This document shows, one piece after another, positions 45,301 through 57,100 of a DNA stretch of 64,000 nucleotides. This DNA is from Niabella ginsenosidivorans (GTDB lineage Bacteria; Bacteroidota; Bacteroidia; Chitinophagales; Chitinophagaceae), in contig NZ_CP015772.1 of assembly GCF_001654455.1 (NCBI RefSeq), positions 3,782,001 to 3,846,000 of the forward strand, written 5' to 3'. The stretch's first letter is position 1. Each line of letters starts with the position of its first letter. The notes under the pieces were generated by a model. That model searched no databases. It saw nothing but the letters and a program-made list of their open reading frames with translations, and was not told where the DNA came from. Position numbers and translations under genes: made by a program.

Positions 45301-46646
45301 TGAATGGACAAACGGTGCAGCGTTGGGGCACGGTTTAACATCACCGGGTGCCCTTTTAAAATATTTTCAAGGATATCCCAAACAACAGCCTCTTTTTTAT
45401 CGACCAGCTTACGGGCCGATTTTACTGTTTTTACGATCCCTCTTTCGATCAGTTTACGGATGATAAATGGTTTGAACAGTTCTGCCGCCATATCTTTGGG
45501 CAGACCGCACTCATGCATTTTCATTTCAGGCCCTACCACAATTACAGAACGGCCGGAGTAGTCTACACGTTTACCCAGCAGGTTCTGACGGAAACGGCCC
45601 TGTTTTCCTTTCAGCACATCGCTCAGTGATTTCAATGCGCGCCCGCCTTCGGCTTTAACGGCGTTGGATTTCCTGGAGTTGTCAAATAAGGAATCGATCG
45701 CTTCCTGGAGCATCCGTTTTTCATTACGCAGGATCACTTCCGGTGCTTTGATCTCCATCAAACGTTTTAAACGGTTGTTGCGGATGATCACACGGCGGTA
45801 CAGGTCATTCAGATCTGATGACGCGAAACGGCCACCATCCAGAGGAACTAACGGGCGCAGTTCCGGCGGAATGACCGGTATATATTGCATCACCATCCAT
45901 TCCGGGCGGTTGGTGATCCTTGTATTGGCATCACGGAAAGCTTCCACCACGCTCAAACGTTTTAAAGCATCTGCTTTACGTTGCTGGGAGGTTTCAGTGG
46001 CTGCCGAGTTTCTTAAATCAAAGGATAACTGATCCAGGTCGATGCGCTGTAACAGGTCATGCACTGCCTCAGCGCCCATTTTGGCAATAAATTTCTGCGG
46101 ATCATCATCCGGTAAATACTGGTTGTCTTTGGGAAGGGTATCCAGAATATCGAGGTATTCTTCTTCTGTCAGCAGGTCGCCATAGCTTTGCCCTTTATCT
46201 TCGCGCACACCCGGCTGTATCACTACATAACGTTCATAATAAATAATGGTCTCTAATTTCTTGGAGCTCATTCCCAGCAGGTAACCGATCTTATTCGGTA
46301 AGGATTTAAAGTACCAGATGTGCACTACCGGCACTACCAGCTTAATATGCCCCATTCTTTCACGGCGCACTTTCTTTTCGGTAACTTCCACACCACAACG
46401 GTCACACACAATACCTTTATAACGGATGCGCTTATACTTTCCGCAGGCACATTCGTAGTCCTTTACCGGACCAAATATTCTTTCGCAAAACAAACCGTCA
46501 CGCTCCGGTTTGTAGGTACGGTAGTTAATAGTTTCAGGCTTTAATACCTCGCCATGGCTTTTCTCCAGGATGGTATCAGGAGAAGCAAGACCGATGGTGA
46601 TCTTCGAGAACGCTGCCTTTGGGCGATTGTCTTTTTTTGTAGCCAT
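42351..46646 (-). CDS. rpoC: DNA-directed RNA polymerase subunit beta'
   Basis: This is the catalytic large subunit of RNA polymerase. It is 1431 residues long. Landmarks are the N-terminal zinc site [20 protein letters not shown], the active-site Mg motif [16 protein letters not shown], the bridge/trigger region [20 protein letters not shown], and the second zinc site [11 protein letters not shown]. It follows rpoB after a 150-base gap that holds two palindromes. The start [20 protein letters not shown] is typical of Bacteroidota. Confidence 0.98.
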   Translation of the reverse strand: MATKKDNRPKAAFSKITIGLASPDTILEKSHGEVLKPETINYRTYKPERDGLFCERIFGPVKDYECACGKYKRIRYKGIVCDRCGVEVTEKKVRRERMGHIKLVVPVVHIWYFKSLPNKIGYLLGMSSKKLETIIYYERYVVIQPGVREDKGQSYGDLLTEEEYLDILDTLPKDNQYLPDDDPQKFIAKMGAEAVHDLLQRIDLDQLSFDLRNSAATETSQQRKADALKRLSVVEAFRDANTRITNRPEWMVMQYIPVIPPELRPLVPLDGGRFASSDLNDLYRRVIIRNNRLKRLMEIKAPEVILRNEKRMLQEAIDSLFDNSRKSNAVKAEGGRALKSLSDVLKGKQGRFRQNLLGKRVDYSGRSVIVVGPEMKMHECGLPKDMAAELFKPFIIRKLIERGIVKTVKSARKLVDKKEAVVWDILENILKGHPVMLNRAPTLHRLSIQAFQPKLIEGKAIQLHPLVTAAFNADFDGDQMAVHVPLSNAAILEAQLLMLASHNILNPQNGTPITLPSQDMVLGLYYITKGKKSTETEKVNGEGKAFYSAEEVIIALNEKRVDLHAWIKVKTIVRNEDTGALEKKLIETTVGRVIFNQFVPEEVGFVNALLTKKNLREIIGDIIEITDVPKTAKFLDDIKQLGFRTAFQGGLSFSINDLIIPDIKEELLENAKSEVDEVWDNYNMGLITNNERYNQIVDIWSRVDTRLTETLIRELSSDKQGFNSVYMMLDSGARGSKQQIKQLAGIRGLMAKPRKSGSTGSEIIENPILSNFKGGLNVLDYFISTHGARKGLADTALKTADAGYLTRRLVDVAQDVVITEEDCGTLRGISISALKDNEDIIEHLADRIEGRTSLHDIYDPHTDELLLEAGTEISPEKARKIEAAGIESIEIRSVLTCESKRGCCVKCYGKNLASGIMAQKGDAVGIIAAQSIGEPGTQLTLRTFHVGGVAGSASVDSTLTAKFEGTIQFDGVRSVVTTNAEGDEVRVVIGRTGEARIIDTKNDRLLITNNIPYGSTLLVKDGQKLSKGDPICSWDPYNNVIIAETDGVLKFENVIEGVTYREEADEQTGHREKVVIETRDKTKIPSIIVEGKENKSYNLPTGSHLMLDDGDEVKAGRVLVKIPRILGKLKDITGGLPRVTELFEARNPSNPAVVSEIDGVVTMGAVKRGNREIIIEAKDGVTRKYLVPLTRQILAQDGDFVKAGSALSDGQISPQDILAIQGPFAVQQYVVNEIQEVYRLQGVRINDKHIEVIVRQMMRKVSIVDPGDTRFLEDDLVDKFEFVDENDFVYEKKVITDPGDSTKLRAGQIISLRELREENSMLRRNDKKPVEFRDAQPATSAPTLLGITKASLGVQSWISAASFQETTKVLSSAAIHGKADEMLGLKENVITGHHIPAGTGLREFENMIVGSKEEYELLQTAREAMSFDEEE

Positions 46647-46667
46647 AATTTTATTGAAGATTTGAGT

Positions 46668-46683
46668 CCCGATAGCTATCGGG
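46668..46683. repeat. 16-bp perfect palindrome in the rpoB-rpoC gap
   Basis: CCCGATAGCTATCGGG lies just upstream of the rpoC start. It is a type of short palindrome often dispersed in Bacteroidota intergenic DNA. Confidence 0.6.
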
Positions 46684-46756
46684 ATGAGATTTTAAATCTG
46701 CGTCCCAATATATCATCGCTCTATTTTAATTATGATTTTTATTTTTGTGCATTGAG

Positions 46757-46789
46757 AGACCTGTAAGGTTTTGAAAACCTTACAGGTCT
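46757..46789. repeat. 33-bp near-perfect hairpin between rpoB and rpoC
   Basis: AGACCTGTAAGGTTTT pairs over 16 bp with its inverse, separated by one base (46773). There is no T-run of terminator quality on the minus strand. It resembles a dispersed palindromic repeat of Bacteroidota. Lying seven bases after the rpoB stop, it would be in the polycistronic rpoB-rpoC mRNA. Confidence 0.7.
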
Positions 46790-46796
46790 TTTTCTC

Positions 46797-49700
46797 TTAT
46801 TCAAAACTCAGGTCTAAACCTAAACCTCTGAGCTCATGGATCAATACATTAAAGGATTCCGGCACACCCGCTCTTGGAATATTATCTCCCTTCACAATGC
46901 TTTCATAGGTTTTTGCACGGCCTATGATATCATCGGATTTAATGGTCAATAATTCCTGAAGGATATTGGAAGCACCGTAAGCTTCCAGCGCCCACACTTC
47001 CATTTCACCAAAACGCTGACCACCGAACTGGGCTTTACCACCCAAAGGTTGTTGTGTGATCAGGCTGTATGGCCCTATGGAACGCGCGTGCATCTTGTCA
47101 TCCACCATGTGGTGCAGTTTGATCATGTAGATAACGCCCACAGTGGCTTTCTGGTGAAAGCGCTCGCCGGTTTCCCCGTCATACAGGTAGGTATGCCCGA
47201 ATTTGGGAATGTTGGCATCTTCACAATATTTCTCAATCTCCTCCGGTTCTGCCCCATCAAAAATAGGTGTGGCAAACTTCACTCCCAGCTCTTTACCGGC
47301 CCAGCCTAATACCGTTTCATAGATCTGGCCCAGGTTCATACGGCTGGGTACCCCAAGCGGGTTCAGCACAATATCTACCGGGCTTCCGTCCTCAAGGAAC
47401 GGCATATCTTCCTGGCGAACGATCTTGGCAACAATCCCTTTATTACCATGGCGTCCTGCCATCTTATCACCCACTTTTAGTTTACGTTTTACTGCCAGGT
47501 ATACTTTAGCCAGCTTTAATACACCAGCCGGTAATTCATCACCAATGGAGATGTTGAATTTTTCCCTTTTATACCTTCCCAGCTCTTCATTGTATTTGAT
47601 ATTGTAGTTGTGCAGTAAGGTATTGATCTGGTCATTGATCTTCTGGTCATTGGTCCAGTTCAGCGGATTGATGTTGGCATAATCCAGGGAAGCCAGGTTC
47701 TTTGCATTGAACTTGGCACCTTTACCGATCACGATCTCGTCAAAGCTGTTCGTAACGCCGGCGGATGTCTGATTTTCCAGGATAGTGCCTAATTTTTCCA
47801 GCAGCACGTTCAGCAGATCCTGCTCATTCTTCTCATGTGCTTTATCCAGCTTTTCAATAGCAGCTTTTTCACGTACCTTGGCGTTCTTATCTTTTTTAGC
47901 ACGCTGGAATAATTTTTTACCAATCACCACACCTTCTACCCCGTTGGGCGCCTTTAAAGAAGCATCCTTTGCATCGCCTGCTTTATCACCAAAGATGGCG
48001 CGCAGCAATTTTTCTTCAGGGGTCGGATCACTTTCTCCTTTCGGGGTGATCTTACCAATTAAGATATCGCCTTCTTTAACCTGTGCACCAATACGGATGA
48101 TACCGTTCTCGTCCAGGTCTTTTGTAGCTTCTTCAGAAACGTTCGGGATATCAGATGTTAATTCTTCTTCGCCCAGCTTTGTATCGCGCACTTCCAGCTC
48201 ATATTCGGAAATATGGATAGAAGTGAACATATCCTCTTTTACCACTCTTTCACTGATCACGATGGCATCCTCAAAGTTATAGCCTTTCCAGGGCATGAAC
48301 GCCACTTTCAGGTTTTTACCCAATGCCAGCTCGCCATTTCTTGTAGCATAACCATTGGTGAGGAAATCACCTGCCTTTACCTTTTGCCCTTTCCGAACAG
48401 CAGGATTCAGGTTCATACAGGTTTCGTGGTTGGTCTTTATGAATTTGGTCAGTTTGTATACTTTCAGGTCTTCTTCAAAGCTTACCAGCTTTTCATTTAC
48501 ATCCCTGTCATAACGAACATGGATCTCGTTGGCATCCACAAACTCCACCACACCGTTGCCTTCTGCGTGGATCTGGATCCTGGAATCCCTTGCCGCTTTA
48601 CCTTCCAAACCTGTACCTACAATTGGCTCATCCGGGCGCAATAACGGCACTGCCTGGCGTTGCATGTTTGATCCCATCAGCGCACGGTTGGCATCATCAT
48701 GCTCCAGGAACGGGATCAGTGAAGCGCTCAGGCCCACGATCTGGTTGGGCGCCACATCCATGTATTCTACTTCATGCTTGTCAAGGATCGGGAAATCACC
48801 GGTCTCGCGGCTTGCCACGCGCTCGTTCACAAAATTGCCCTGCTCATCCAGCTTGGCATTTGCCTGTGCGATCTTTGCGGTATCCTCTTCTTCTGCGCTC
48901 AGCAATTCCAGTTCTTTCATATTTACCTTACCATCCGTTACTTTACGGTAAGGCGTTTCAATAAAGCCCATTTCATTGATCTTGGCATGCACACAAAGGG
49001 TGGAGATCAGACCAATGTTCGGACCTTCCGGCGTTTCAATGGTACAAAGGCGGCCGTAGTGGCTGTAGTGCACATCGCGCACCTCAAACCCTGCACGCTC
49101 ACGGCTCAGACCGCCTGGCCCTAACGCGGAAATACGGCGCTTGTGCGTAATTTCAGATAACGGGTTGGTCTGATCCAGGAACTGTGATAACTGGGAGGTA
49201 CCAAAGAACGAGTTGATCACCGAAGAAAGCGTACGCGCATTGATCAGGTCAACAGGTGTGAATACCTCGTTATCCCTTACGTTCATGCGCTCACGGATGG
49301 TACGTGCCATCCTTGCCAGGCCTACACCAAACTGTGCATATAATTGTTCACCTACGGTACGTACACGGCGGTTGCTCAGGTGATCGATATCATCGATCTC
49401 GGCCTTACCATTGGTTAAACGTACCAGGTATTTGATAATTTCAATAATATCTTCCTTGGTCAGCGTTTTTTGAGTGATGGGCGCATCAATGTTCAGTTTA
49501 CGGTTGATCTTGTAGCGTCCTACCTCACCCAGGTCATAACGTTTATCGCTGAAGAATAATTTATCAATAATGCCGCGGGCTGTTTCGTTATCAGGAGCAT
49601 CCGCACCTCTTAACTGGCGGTAGATGAACTGAACCGCTTCCAGCTCGCTGTTGGAAGTATCTTTATTCAGGGTATTATAGATGATCGCATAGTCGCCACC

Positions 49701-50600
49701 TACATCCTCCCGCTGCACAAAAATGCTCTTCACATCCATATCTGCAATAATGTCGATCGCTTCTTCATCCAGCACCACGTCTCGCTCCATTACGATCTCA
49801 TTCCGCTCAATGGAAACCACTTCACCGGTATCTTCATCCACAAAATCTTCTACCCATGTGCGCAATACGCGGGCAGCAAGACGTTTGCCCAGCTGCTTTT
49901 CAAGGGATTTACGGTCACCCGGCACTTCATCAGCCATACCAAATAATTCCAGGATGTCTTTATCCGTTTCATATCCGATGGCACGCAGTAATGTAGTTAC
50001 CGGGAACTTTTTCTTGCGATCGATGTATGCATACATTACATTATTAATGTCAGTAGCAAATTCCATCCATGAGCCCTTGAAAGGAATGACACGGGCAGAA
50101 TAAATCTTTGTGCCGTTAGGGTGCACTGATTGCCCGAAGAATACGCCGGGAGAGCGGTGCAGCTGGGAAACCACCACGCGCTCAGCGCCATTGATCACAA
50201 AGGTACCACGGGGGGTCATGTAAGGAATGTTCCCTAAAAACACATCCTGAACGATCGTCTGGAAATCAACGTGCTCCTCATCGTTACAGCTTAATTTCAG
50301 TTTTGCTTTTAAGGGCACCGCATAGGTAAGCCCACGTTCCATGCACTCGTCAATAGAATAACGGGGCGGATCAATAAAATAATCCAGGAACTCCAGCACA
50401 AAAATATTGCGGGTATCTGTGATCGGGAAATTATCCTTAAATACACGGAAAAGGCCCTCATTGTTACGTTTGTCTGGTGTGGTTTCTAATTGGAAAAACT
50501 CCTTAAAAGATTGAATCTGAACTTCCAGAAGATCGGGTGTTTCAGCTAAATGCTTGATCTTTCCGAAATTTACTCTTGAATTCACTTGTGTAGATGACAT
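46797..50600 (-). CDS. rpoB: DNA-directed RNA polymerase subunit beta
   Basis: This is the second large subunit of RNA polymerase. It is 1267 residues long. The rifampicin-pocket segment [20 protein letters not shown] shows no common resistance substitution. Other landmarks are [12 protein letters not shown]-like [53 protein letters not shown] and the C-terminal [20 protein letters not shown]. It is normally preceded by rplL; here a plus-strand gene block intervenes, so it must use its own promoter. Confidence 0.98.
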   Translation of the reverse strand: MSSTQVNSRVNFGKIKHLAETPDLLEVQIQSFKEFFQLETTPDKRNNEGLFRVFKDNFPITDTRNIFVLEFLDYFIDPPRYSIDECMERGLTYAVPLKAKLKLSCNDEEHVDFQTIVQDVFLGNIPYMTPRGTFVINGAERVVVSQLHRSPGVFFGQSVHPNGTKIYSARVIPFKGSWMEFATDINNVMYAYIDRKKKFPVTTLLRAIGYETDKDILELFGMADEVPGDRKSLEKQLGKRLAARVLRTWVEDFVDEDTGEVVSIERNEIVMERDVVLDEEAIDIIADMDVKSIFVQREDVGGDYAIIYNTLNKDTSNSELEAVQFIYRQLRGADAPDNETARGIIDKLFFSDKRYDLGEVGRYKINRKLNIDAPITQKTLTKEDIIEIIKYLVRLTNGKAEIDDIDHLSNRRVRTVGEQLYAQFGVGLARMARTIRERMNVRDNEVFTPVDLINARTLSSVINSFFGTSQLSQFLDQTNPLSEITHKRRISALGPGGLSRERAGFEVRDVHYSHYGRLCTIETPEGPNIGLISTLCVHAKINEMGFIETPYRKVTDGKVNMKELELLSAEEEDTAKIAQANAKLDEQGNFVNERVASRETGDFPILDKHEVEYMDVAPNQIVGLSASLIPFLEHDDANRALMGSNMQRQAVPLLRPDEPIVGTGLEGKAARDSRIQIHAEGNGVVEFVDANEIHVRYDRDVNEKLVSFEEDLKVYKLTKFIKTNHETCMNLNPAVRKGQKVKAGDFLTNGYATRNGELALGKNLKVAFMPWKGYNFEDAIVISERVVKEDMFTSIHISEYELEVRDTKLGEEELTSDIPNVSEEATKDLDENGIIRIGAQVKEGDILIGKITPKGESDPTPEEKLLRAIFGDKAGDAKDASLKAPNGVEGVVIGKKLFQRAKKDKNAKVREKAAIEKLDKAHEKNEQDLLNVLLEKLGTILENQTSAGVTNSFDEIVIGKGAKFNAKNLASLDYANINPLNWTNDQKINDQINTLLHNYNIKYNEELGRYKREKFNISIGDELPAGVLKLAKVYLAVKRKLKVGDKMAGRHGNKGIVAKIVRQEDMPFLEDGSPVDIVLNPLGVPSRMNLGQIYETVLGWAGKELGVKFATPIFDGAEPEEIEKYCEDANIPKFGHTYLYDGETGERFHQKATVGVIYMIKLHHMVDDKMHARSIGPYSLITQQPLGGKAQFGGQRFGEMEVWALEAYGASNILQELLTIKSDDIIGRAKTYESIVKGDNIPRAGVPESFNVLIHELRGLGLDLSFE

Positions 50601-50997
50601 ATATATAAACCCGGTTTTTATGATCGATTATAGACAAAACAAAACAAGGATTGCTTTTATTGCTAAAAGAATCCATTGAAATTCAATTACTTGAACATAT
50701 TTTGTTTAATCAAATTTTTATTGGCCAAAATAAAAGGATAGCAAAGTTAGGGAAAAATCCGGAAAGAAGGAAATGGATCACAATAATTTTGCCAGATTTA
50801 TCCACAATTGTTTCGCCGTTTTACAAATAGATGATATTCATAAAGTTAAGAAGTTAATTTTATGGGTATTTCTGGTTATTAACCAGCTCATTTCCAGCAA
50901 ACTAATCGAACATTCCTGTTCCGGAGCAAAATTTTTTATTATCAGGGAAACACGGTAAATTGTAGTAAAATCTATGTTTTCACCTAAAGCTGCCATT
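50601..50997. other. Divergent promoter region of rpoB and the helix-hairpin-helix gene
   Basis: This 397-base AT-rich stretch lies between rpoB (minus) and the plus-strand block. TAACTTTG on the minus strand (50742-50749) is a good -7 box, about 140 bases before the rpoB start; a -33 box at the right distance is not clear. A 61-codon ATG frame at 50773-50958 has no recognisable features and is not called as a gene. Confidence 0.5.
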
Positions 50998-51957
50998 ATG
51001 AAAAAAACAGTATGGAAAGAATACCTGCAATTTTCAAGAAAAGAGCAATTGGGCTTATTAGTGCTGGTAATTATAATTTTTGTGTTTGCGGTCTTCCCGT
51101 TTATTCCTTTTCAACAAAATCCGGAAGCAGCAATCGGAAAGCAAGAAGATACAATGCTGCATAAGGCCCTTATAACGTTGGATGAAAAAAAAGAACAGCA
51201 GCAAAACTATGACCAGGAAAACGATGCCGTTTCCTATTATCAGAAGGACCCGCGCACAAATGCCTATGCTGCTTTTAACGGACACTTGTTCCGTTTTGAT
51301 CCCAATACACTGGATAAAAACGGATGGAAAGAACTGGGATTAAGAGACCGTACCATCCAGACCATCATCAATTACCGCAATAAAGGCGGCCGGTTTCGCC
51401 GGCCGGATGACCTGCAGAAGATCTATGGCCTGCACCAGAACGAGTTTGAGCGGCTGAAGCCTTATATAGTCATCAGCGGCCAGGAGCTCAGCAGTCAGCG
51501 GACGGATAATGCATACCCGGAAAGACCAGATGCCCAACGCCATCCGCAACGTAAAGCCATTGCTCCCATTGATATCAACCAGGCAGATACTGCGGCTTTT
51601 ATTAGTTTATCCGGTATCGGCAGCAGGCTGGCAGCAAGGATCGTGAACTTCAGGGATAAATTAGGTGGCTTCTATAGCATTGACCAGATAGGTGAAACCT
51701 ATGGCGTGCCCGATTCAACTTTTCAGAAAATAAAACCCTGGCTGCGGCTGGGCACTTTTCCCGTAAAAAAGCTCAATATTAATACCGCAGCTTATGAGGA
51801 GCTGAATGCGCACCCTTATATCAGCAGTAAGCTGGCTTATCTTATCAGCAAACAACGCAGGCTGGCGCCGGTTACCACTATGGAAGCGCTAAAGGCACTG
51901 GTAGCGCAAACCAATGACGCTTTTGAAAAGCTGGCGCCTTATGTACGTTTTGATTAA
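50998..51957 (+). CDS. Membrane-anchored helix-hairpin-helix (ComEA-like) protein
   Basis: The ATG at 50998 gives 319 residues. It has an N-terminal membrane segment (LGLLVLVIIIFVFAVFPFIP) and several helix-hairpin-helix DNA-binding repeats: around 115 (GGRFRRPDDLQKIYGLHQNE), around 195 (PIDINQADTAAFISLSGIGS) and near the end (KLNINTAAYEELNAHPYISS). ComEA-type proteins bind incoming DNA, and this multi-repeat version is widespread in Bacteroidota. It directly precedes jetA (108 bases), and both DNA-linked functions may be coincidental. It is not JetD: there is no Toprim domain. Confidence 0.85.
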   Translation: MKKTVWKEYLQFSRKEQLGLLVLVIIIFVFAVFPFIPFQQNPEAAIGKQEDTMLHKALITLDEKKEQQQNYDQENDAVSYYQKDPRTNAYAAFNGHLFRFDPNTLDKNGWKELGLRDRTIQTIINYRNKGGRFRRPDDLQKIYGLHQNEFERLKPYIVISGQELSSQRTDNAYPERPDAQRHPQRKAIAPIDINQADTAAFISLSGIGSRLAARIVNFRDKLGGFYSIDQIGETYGVPDSTFQKIKPWLRLGTFPVKKLNINTAAYEELNAHPYISSKLAYLISKQRRLAPVTTMEALKALVAQTNDAFEKLAPYVRFD

Positions 51958-52065
51958 TCAGCCCCCGTTCTTTTTCAATCAAAAAAATCATAGAGCATAC
52001 ACCTGTTTTTTCTTGTCATAATCCCTTATTTTGCGGGGCTTTTGAGGAAAGAGCATGGAACGGTT

Positions 52066-53535
52066 ATGACAAAAGATGATGTAGGCTTTTTAATACAATC
52101 CTCCCCCGCCCTGCAGATGCTGCGGCTGCGGAATGCGGGCTGGGTATTGCCTTTTTTATATGAAGCGTTTAAGGAACCAAGGAAGATGGTAATCAGGGAA
52201 GATCAACTGGTTATGCAGCTTGCTGAAGTCCTGAGTCAGCATGCAGAAGGAACAGAAGATCTGGAAGAAGCCAGAATAGAATTTGGTGAAGATGAGGAAA
52301 GCCGCAGCAGGAAATACCTGCTGAGCTGGGTGCAGAAAAGAATATTGCAGGATTTTCCTGATACGGAAGGCCATACCCATTATCAGTTAAGCGCCTATAC
52401 GGAAAAAGTGTTCCAATGGATGCAGAATCTGCAACTGGGTCAGCACCATGTGGGCACAGAAAGCCGGTTTAAGATATTATTTGCATCCCTGCGGGATATG
52501 GTGGAAAACACGGAAGACAACCGTGAAAAAAAGCTGCAGCAGCTCAAAGACCGGCGGGCCGCTGTTGATAAAGAGATCAAAGCACTGGAAATGGGAGTAG
52601 CCCCACAACGTTACAATAATGCCCAGGTGCAGGAACGGCTCGATCTGTTTATCAGGCTGTGCTATGAGCTGATCGGCGACTTCCGGGAGGTGGAAGATAA
52701 TTTCAAACAGATCCACCGCAGTATTGTTGAGCAGCATACAAAAGCAGAACAGAACAAAGGCGCCATTGTGGGCTTTGCCTTTGAGTCTTACGATGCCTTG
52801 CGCAACAGCAACCAGGGAAAAAGTTTTTATGCCTTCTGGGATTTTTTAATATCGCGCAGCGGGCAGGAAGACTGGCGCAGGTTAACGGATCAACTGATCC
52901 AACTGTTGCAGGACCGGCAACTGGAGGCAGATACGGAGTTCCTGCAGAACATCAAGTCGTTCTTACTGGAACAGGGCAAAGCTGTTTACGAGGCCAATGA
53001 CCGCATGGCGGAAAAGTTAAGCCGCATTATTACTGAAAAGGAAATTACCCGGCACCGCCGGTTGCGGCAACAGATCAGCAGCATTAAAGAACTGATCTTT
53101 GACTATATGGATGATGAAGCCATTCCTGCAGGCATTGTTCTTGATGAGCCCTCTGACATAAAGATGGTTATGGATCGCAAGCTGACCCTGGAGCAGAAGA
53201 CAGCCACAGGCACCTTAAAGCAGCCCGTTGCTGCTGTTGAAAAGATAGCAGATGTGGAGCGCTTTAACCGGCTGCTGAATACCAGCTTTATTGATAAAAA
53301 AGCGCTCTGGCAAAAAGTAGAACAGGTACTGGCAAAAAAGCAAACAGCTACTTTAAAGGAGGTCATAGAATCCACTTCGCTGGAAAACGGGCTGGCGGAG
53401 GTGATCAGTTATTACAGTTTTTTAAAGGAAAAATCCAAAAGGGTGCAGGTAGTTGCAGATACAATGGAGCTGATTCCCATTAATTCACCGGCAACAAAAT
53501 TTGTAGAAGTGCCCTATTTACTATTCAGCAAATAA
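52066..53535 (+). CDS. jetA: Wadjet system subunit JetA (DUF3375, kleisin-like)
   Basis: This 489-residue protein (ATG at 52066; a TTG eight codons upstream is possible) fits DUF3375, the kleisin-type bridge of Wadjet/MksF complexes. It starts LIQSSPALQMLRLRNAGWVL, then FLYEAFKEPRKMVIREDQLV, with ETEGHTHYQLSAYTEKVFQW-type DTEGHTHYQLSAYTEKVFQW before position 125 and FAFESYDALRNSNQGKSFYA near 240. Long helical stretches (REKKLQQLKDRRAAVDKEIK) suit a kleisin. jetB follows 14 bases after its stop. In known systems JetABC forms a loop-extruding SMC-like motor that senses small circular DNA. Confidence 0.9.
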   Translation: MTKDDVGFLIQSSPALQMLRLRNAGWVLPFLYEAFKEPRKMVIREDQLVMQLAEVLSQHAEGTEDLEEARIEFGEDEESRSRKYLLSWVQKRILQDFPDTEGHTHYQLSAYTEKVFQWMQNLQLGQHHVGTESRFKILFASLRDMVENTEDNREKKLQQLKDRRAAVDKEIKALEMGVAPQRYNNAQVQERLDLFIRLCYELIGDFREVEDNFKQIHRSIVEQHTKAEQNKGAIVGFAFESYDALRNSNQGKSFYAFWDFLISRSGQEDWRRLTDQLIQLLQDRQLEADTEFLQNIKSFLLEQGKAVYEANDRMAEKLSRIITEKEITRHRRLRQQISSIKELIFDYMDDEAIPAGIVLDEPSDIKMVMDRKLTLEQKTATGTLKQPVAAVEKIADVERFNRLLNTSFIDKKALWQKVEQVLAKKQTATLKEVIESTSLENGLAEVISYYSFLKEKSKRVQVVADTMELIPINSPATKFVEVPYLLFSK

Positions 53536-53549
53536 ACAGAACAAAAAAA

Positions 53550-54140
53550 ATGGCGGTTCAGATACATGCATTTACACCCTTATTTATAAAATTACTAAAA
53601 GGCCCCATCGAATACCTTGAAAAAAGCAGCTGGGAAAAATTGCTGCAATATAAAACAGAGGTGACCACTTTTCTCCAGCAACTGGGGCTGACCCTGGTAC
53701 TGGACGAGCAGGATGGTTATGCCTATATACGGCATAGTATTACGGAAGAAGACACTACCAGCATCAGTTGGGTGCAGCGCCGTTCCCTTACTTATGATGA
53801 AAGTGTGCTCCTTGTTCTGCTGCGGGATATGATGGCAGAGTTTGAGGTAGGGGCAGCTACCCACCGCGAACTGATCAAAAAGCGCAGGGAGATAAAAGAG
53901 TACGCCGAAGTCTTTTTCCGGGAAAACGCCAGCCGTGTAAAAGTATTAAAAGATATAGACCGGCTGATTGACCGGCTGGAGGAGAACGGGTTCCTGGAAA
54001 AAACCGAGAACCATGATGTGGCAGACGAACAAAAATTCCGCATCCGCAAGATTATTAAAGCAAGAGTAGACAGTGAGATCCTGGAAGATTTTAAACAGCA
54101 ACTAACAGCACATGCAGCTAAACGTATTCAGCACGGATAA
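53550..54140 (+). CDS. jetB: Wadjet system subunit JetB (DUF4194, KITE-like)
   Basis: This 196-residue winged-helix protein belongs to DUF4194 (MksE-like), the KITE subunit that binds the kleisin. It has the expected pattern YIEKSSWEKLLQY-like IEYLEKSSWEKLLQYKTEVT, then DEQDGYAYIRH, SWVQRRSLTYDESVLLVLLR, and a C-terminal winged helix (DRLIDRLEENGFLEKTENHD, then FRIRKIIKARVDSEILEDFK). Its last 29 bases overlap jetC, so the subunits are translationally coupled. Confidence 0.9.
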   Translation: MAVQIHAFTPLFIKLLKGPIEYLEKSSWEKLLQYKTEVTTFLQQLGLTLVLDEQDGYAYIRHSITEEDTTSISWVQRRSLTYDESVLLVLLRDMMAEFEVGAATHRELIKKRREIKEYAEVFFRENASRVKVLKDIDRLIDRLEENGFLEKTENHDVADEQKFRIRKIIKARVDSEILEDFKQQLTAHAAKRIQHG

Positions 54141-57100
54141 TGAAAAAAGCGGTTTCCGGTTACAATACATGGAAGTATTTAACTGGGGCACTTTTGATGA
54201 TAACATACATGCCATTGCCCCCCGCGGGGAAACCAGCCTGCTTACAGGCGCCAACGGAAGCGGCAAAACCACCTTTGTAGATGCTTTGCTCACCTTAATT
54301 GTACCGGAGAAGCGATATCGTTTTTATAATCAGAGCAGCGGCAGCGAAAAGAAAGGCGACCGGACAGAAGAAACCTATGTGCTGGGCGGTTACGGAACCA
54401 TTAACAGTGAAAGCGGCGTTACCAGAACCCTGTACCTGCGGGAAACAAAGGAAGAAGCGTACAGCATCCTGCTGGCAAATTTTGCCAATGAGGCGTTCCA
54501 GGAAGTAACCCTGTTCCAGGTACGTTATTTTGCCAACGGCGACCTGAAACGGCAGTTTGGCATTGCCCATAAAAGCCTGCACATTGAAGAAGATTTCAGG
54601 CCCTTTGACCTGGCAAATGCCTGGAAAAAAAGGATCGATAAACAATACAATAAAACCGGGCGCAAACAGGTAGAGTGGTTTGATGCGGCAAGTAAATATG
54701 CATTCCGGCTCATTGAAGTATTGGGCATGCAAAGCATACAGGCGCTTACTTTATTTAATCAGACAGTTGGTATAAAAGTTTTGGGCAATCTGGATGATTT
54801 TATCCGGACCCACATGCTGGAACCCAGGGATATGGAATCAAAATTCCAGGAACTGAAAAAGCACCTGGGCACTTTGCTGGATGCGCAGCGGAACATACAG
54901 AAGGCAGAAGAGCAGATCCGGCTTTTACAACCCGTACAACAGCATTTTGAAGGCTACCGGCAGTTGCAGACAAAACAGCAGCAATTAAGCCAGGCATTAC
55001 AAACCGCCACAATCTGGAAAACATATCTGCTGAACCGCCTCCTGCAGGAAGCGATAACAGCAGATACTAATGACCTGAAGTTACTGGAAGCAAAAACTGC
55101 CGGCATAAAAGATAAAATAGCGGCACTGTACGAAACAGAAAGAGTTACCCGTAACCAGATTGAGCAAAATGAAGCAGGACAGCGCATTCAACAGTTGGAG
55201 CAGGAACTGCAGGCATTAAAAGAACAGCGCAGAAAGGCAGAAAACAACCAGCTTTCATTTATGGAATGGTGCGCGGCGTTGCATCTTGATGCAAAAACGA
55301 TCCCTAACGAAGACGATTATAAACGCCTGCAAAAAGAGGCCGCCCAGGCTGCCCGGCAGTTGGAGAAAGAGAACCACGTTAATGAAGCAGAGGCCTTTGA
55401 AGCAAAAAACCTGCAGAGAGCAGCTGGAGCAGAACAAAAAACACTGGAAGCCGAATTAAACATATTACTGCATACCAAAAGCAATATACCGGCACACCTG
55501 GTACAGGTACGAAAAAACTTATGCGCCCATTTAAAGATCGAAATCACTGAACTGCCATTTGCCGGAGAACTGATACAGGTAAAATCAGAAGCGCTTGCCT
55601 GGCAACCCGTATTGGAAAAACTCCTGCGCAGTTTTTCTTTAAGATTGCTGATCCCGGAGCAGTATTACAAAAAAGTAACAAGGTATATCAATCATACCCC
55701 TATTGGTACAAAGCTGGTTTATTACCAGGTGCGGGATGCCATTGAAATGCTGGCTGAAGACGACACGGTGTATCACAAGCTGGATTTTCATAAAGCGCAT
55801 CCGCTGGCCGGCTGGGTAGAGCAGCAGATTATTCAGCACTTTTCTTACAGTTGCCTTGAAGACGAAAAGGCCCTGGAACGGTATGACAAGGCCATTACAT
55901 TAAATGGATTGATCAAATCCCGTGACCGCCATGAAAAAGATGATCGCTATGAAACAGCAGACCCGGGCAGGTATGTAATGGGTTGGGATAACAGGCAGAA
56001 AAAAGAAGCCTTGCTGCAACGCAGGAATCAGCTTACTACTGATCTTGCCAATGCTGATGAAATCCTTGCCCGCTGCCAGCACCGTACTGAACGCTTAAAG
56101 CAGCAATCCTATGCGCTAAAACGCATACAGGAACATGAGGGATTTTCTGCAATAAATGTTACCGGCATGCAAAGGCAGATCCATAAAACTGAAACCCAGG
56201 TAGCAGCGCTCAGCAAAGGCAACAACCAGTTAAAAACGCTAAGGGATCAGCTGGCAGAAATCCGGCAGCAACTGGACCTGGCAGAAAAGCAATGGGAACA
56301 GGTTACCAGGGAGACCACCACTTTATCCAATAAAATTGAAGACCGGATAAAACAGCAGCAATCCCTGCAGCCGCTACTGGAGCATCTTACAGCTGAAGAT
56401 GAAAAACAACTGCTACAGTTCGGGGAGGAAGAGGCTCCTCTGTTTGCTGCCGTTACCCTGGATACTATTGACACAGCCTTCCATTCCTTTAAAGAAGGGC
56501 TGGAGCAGGAGCTGTATACGGTACAGCAATCTTTACATAAAGAAGAAACTTTATTGAACCGCAGCATCAGCCATATCAAAAATCCATCCCCCGGGCTGCT
56601 GCAACGCTTTCCTGACTGGTATGGCGATGTTCAGTTCTTTACTGATGAAGCAGAGCACGCAGCAGAGCTGCTGGAGTGGCTGGAAAGGCTGACCACTGAA
56701 AACCTGCCCAAATACCGGAAGGATTTTGAAAACTTCGTCAATGATACCATCACCTATAAGATTGGCGGGCTGAATGAGGAAATGGAAAAATGGGAGCGTG
56801 AGATCAATAACAGCGTCAATAAGCTGAACCAGTCACTGGCAGGCATTAATTTTAACCGGCTTCCGGATACCTATATCCAGTTGGGAAAAAGAAGGGTGCA
56901 GGACGCCAGTGTGCATGCCTTTCGCAGCGCATTGCTGGAAGCATTGCCGCAGGCAGCCAACTGGCAGCAAAGCAGCTTTGAGGAAAAAGCACTACACTTC
57001 CGGGAAAAAGTACAGCCGCTGATTGACAGCCTGGATGAAAGCGAAAGTTACCGTGCAAGGGTTATGGATGTGCGTAACTGGTTTGAGTTCTGGGCCGATG

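Noticed and set aside
47785-48282. Long plus-strand frame (165 codons) inside rpoB
   Set aside because: It lies wholly antisense to rpoB, is Ser/Phe-rich in the way reverse-strand shadows are, and has no recognisable domain.
48900-49300. RpoB rifampicin-pocket checked for resistance changes
   Set aside because: The segment [20 protein letters not shown] matches the sensitive form at the usual positions.
50773-50958. A 61-codon ATG frame between rpoB and the helix-hairpin-helix gene
   Set aside because: It has no ribosome site, no domain and lies across the likely rpoB promoter region.
50998-51957. Helix-hairpin-helix gene next to jetA considered as a replacement for JetD
   Set aside because: It has a membrane anchor and ComEA-type repeats but no Toprim or nuclease motif, and such genes are common in Bacteroidota without jet genes.
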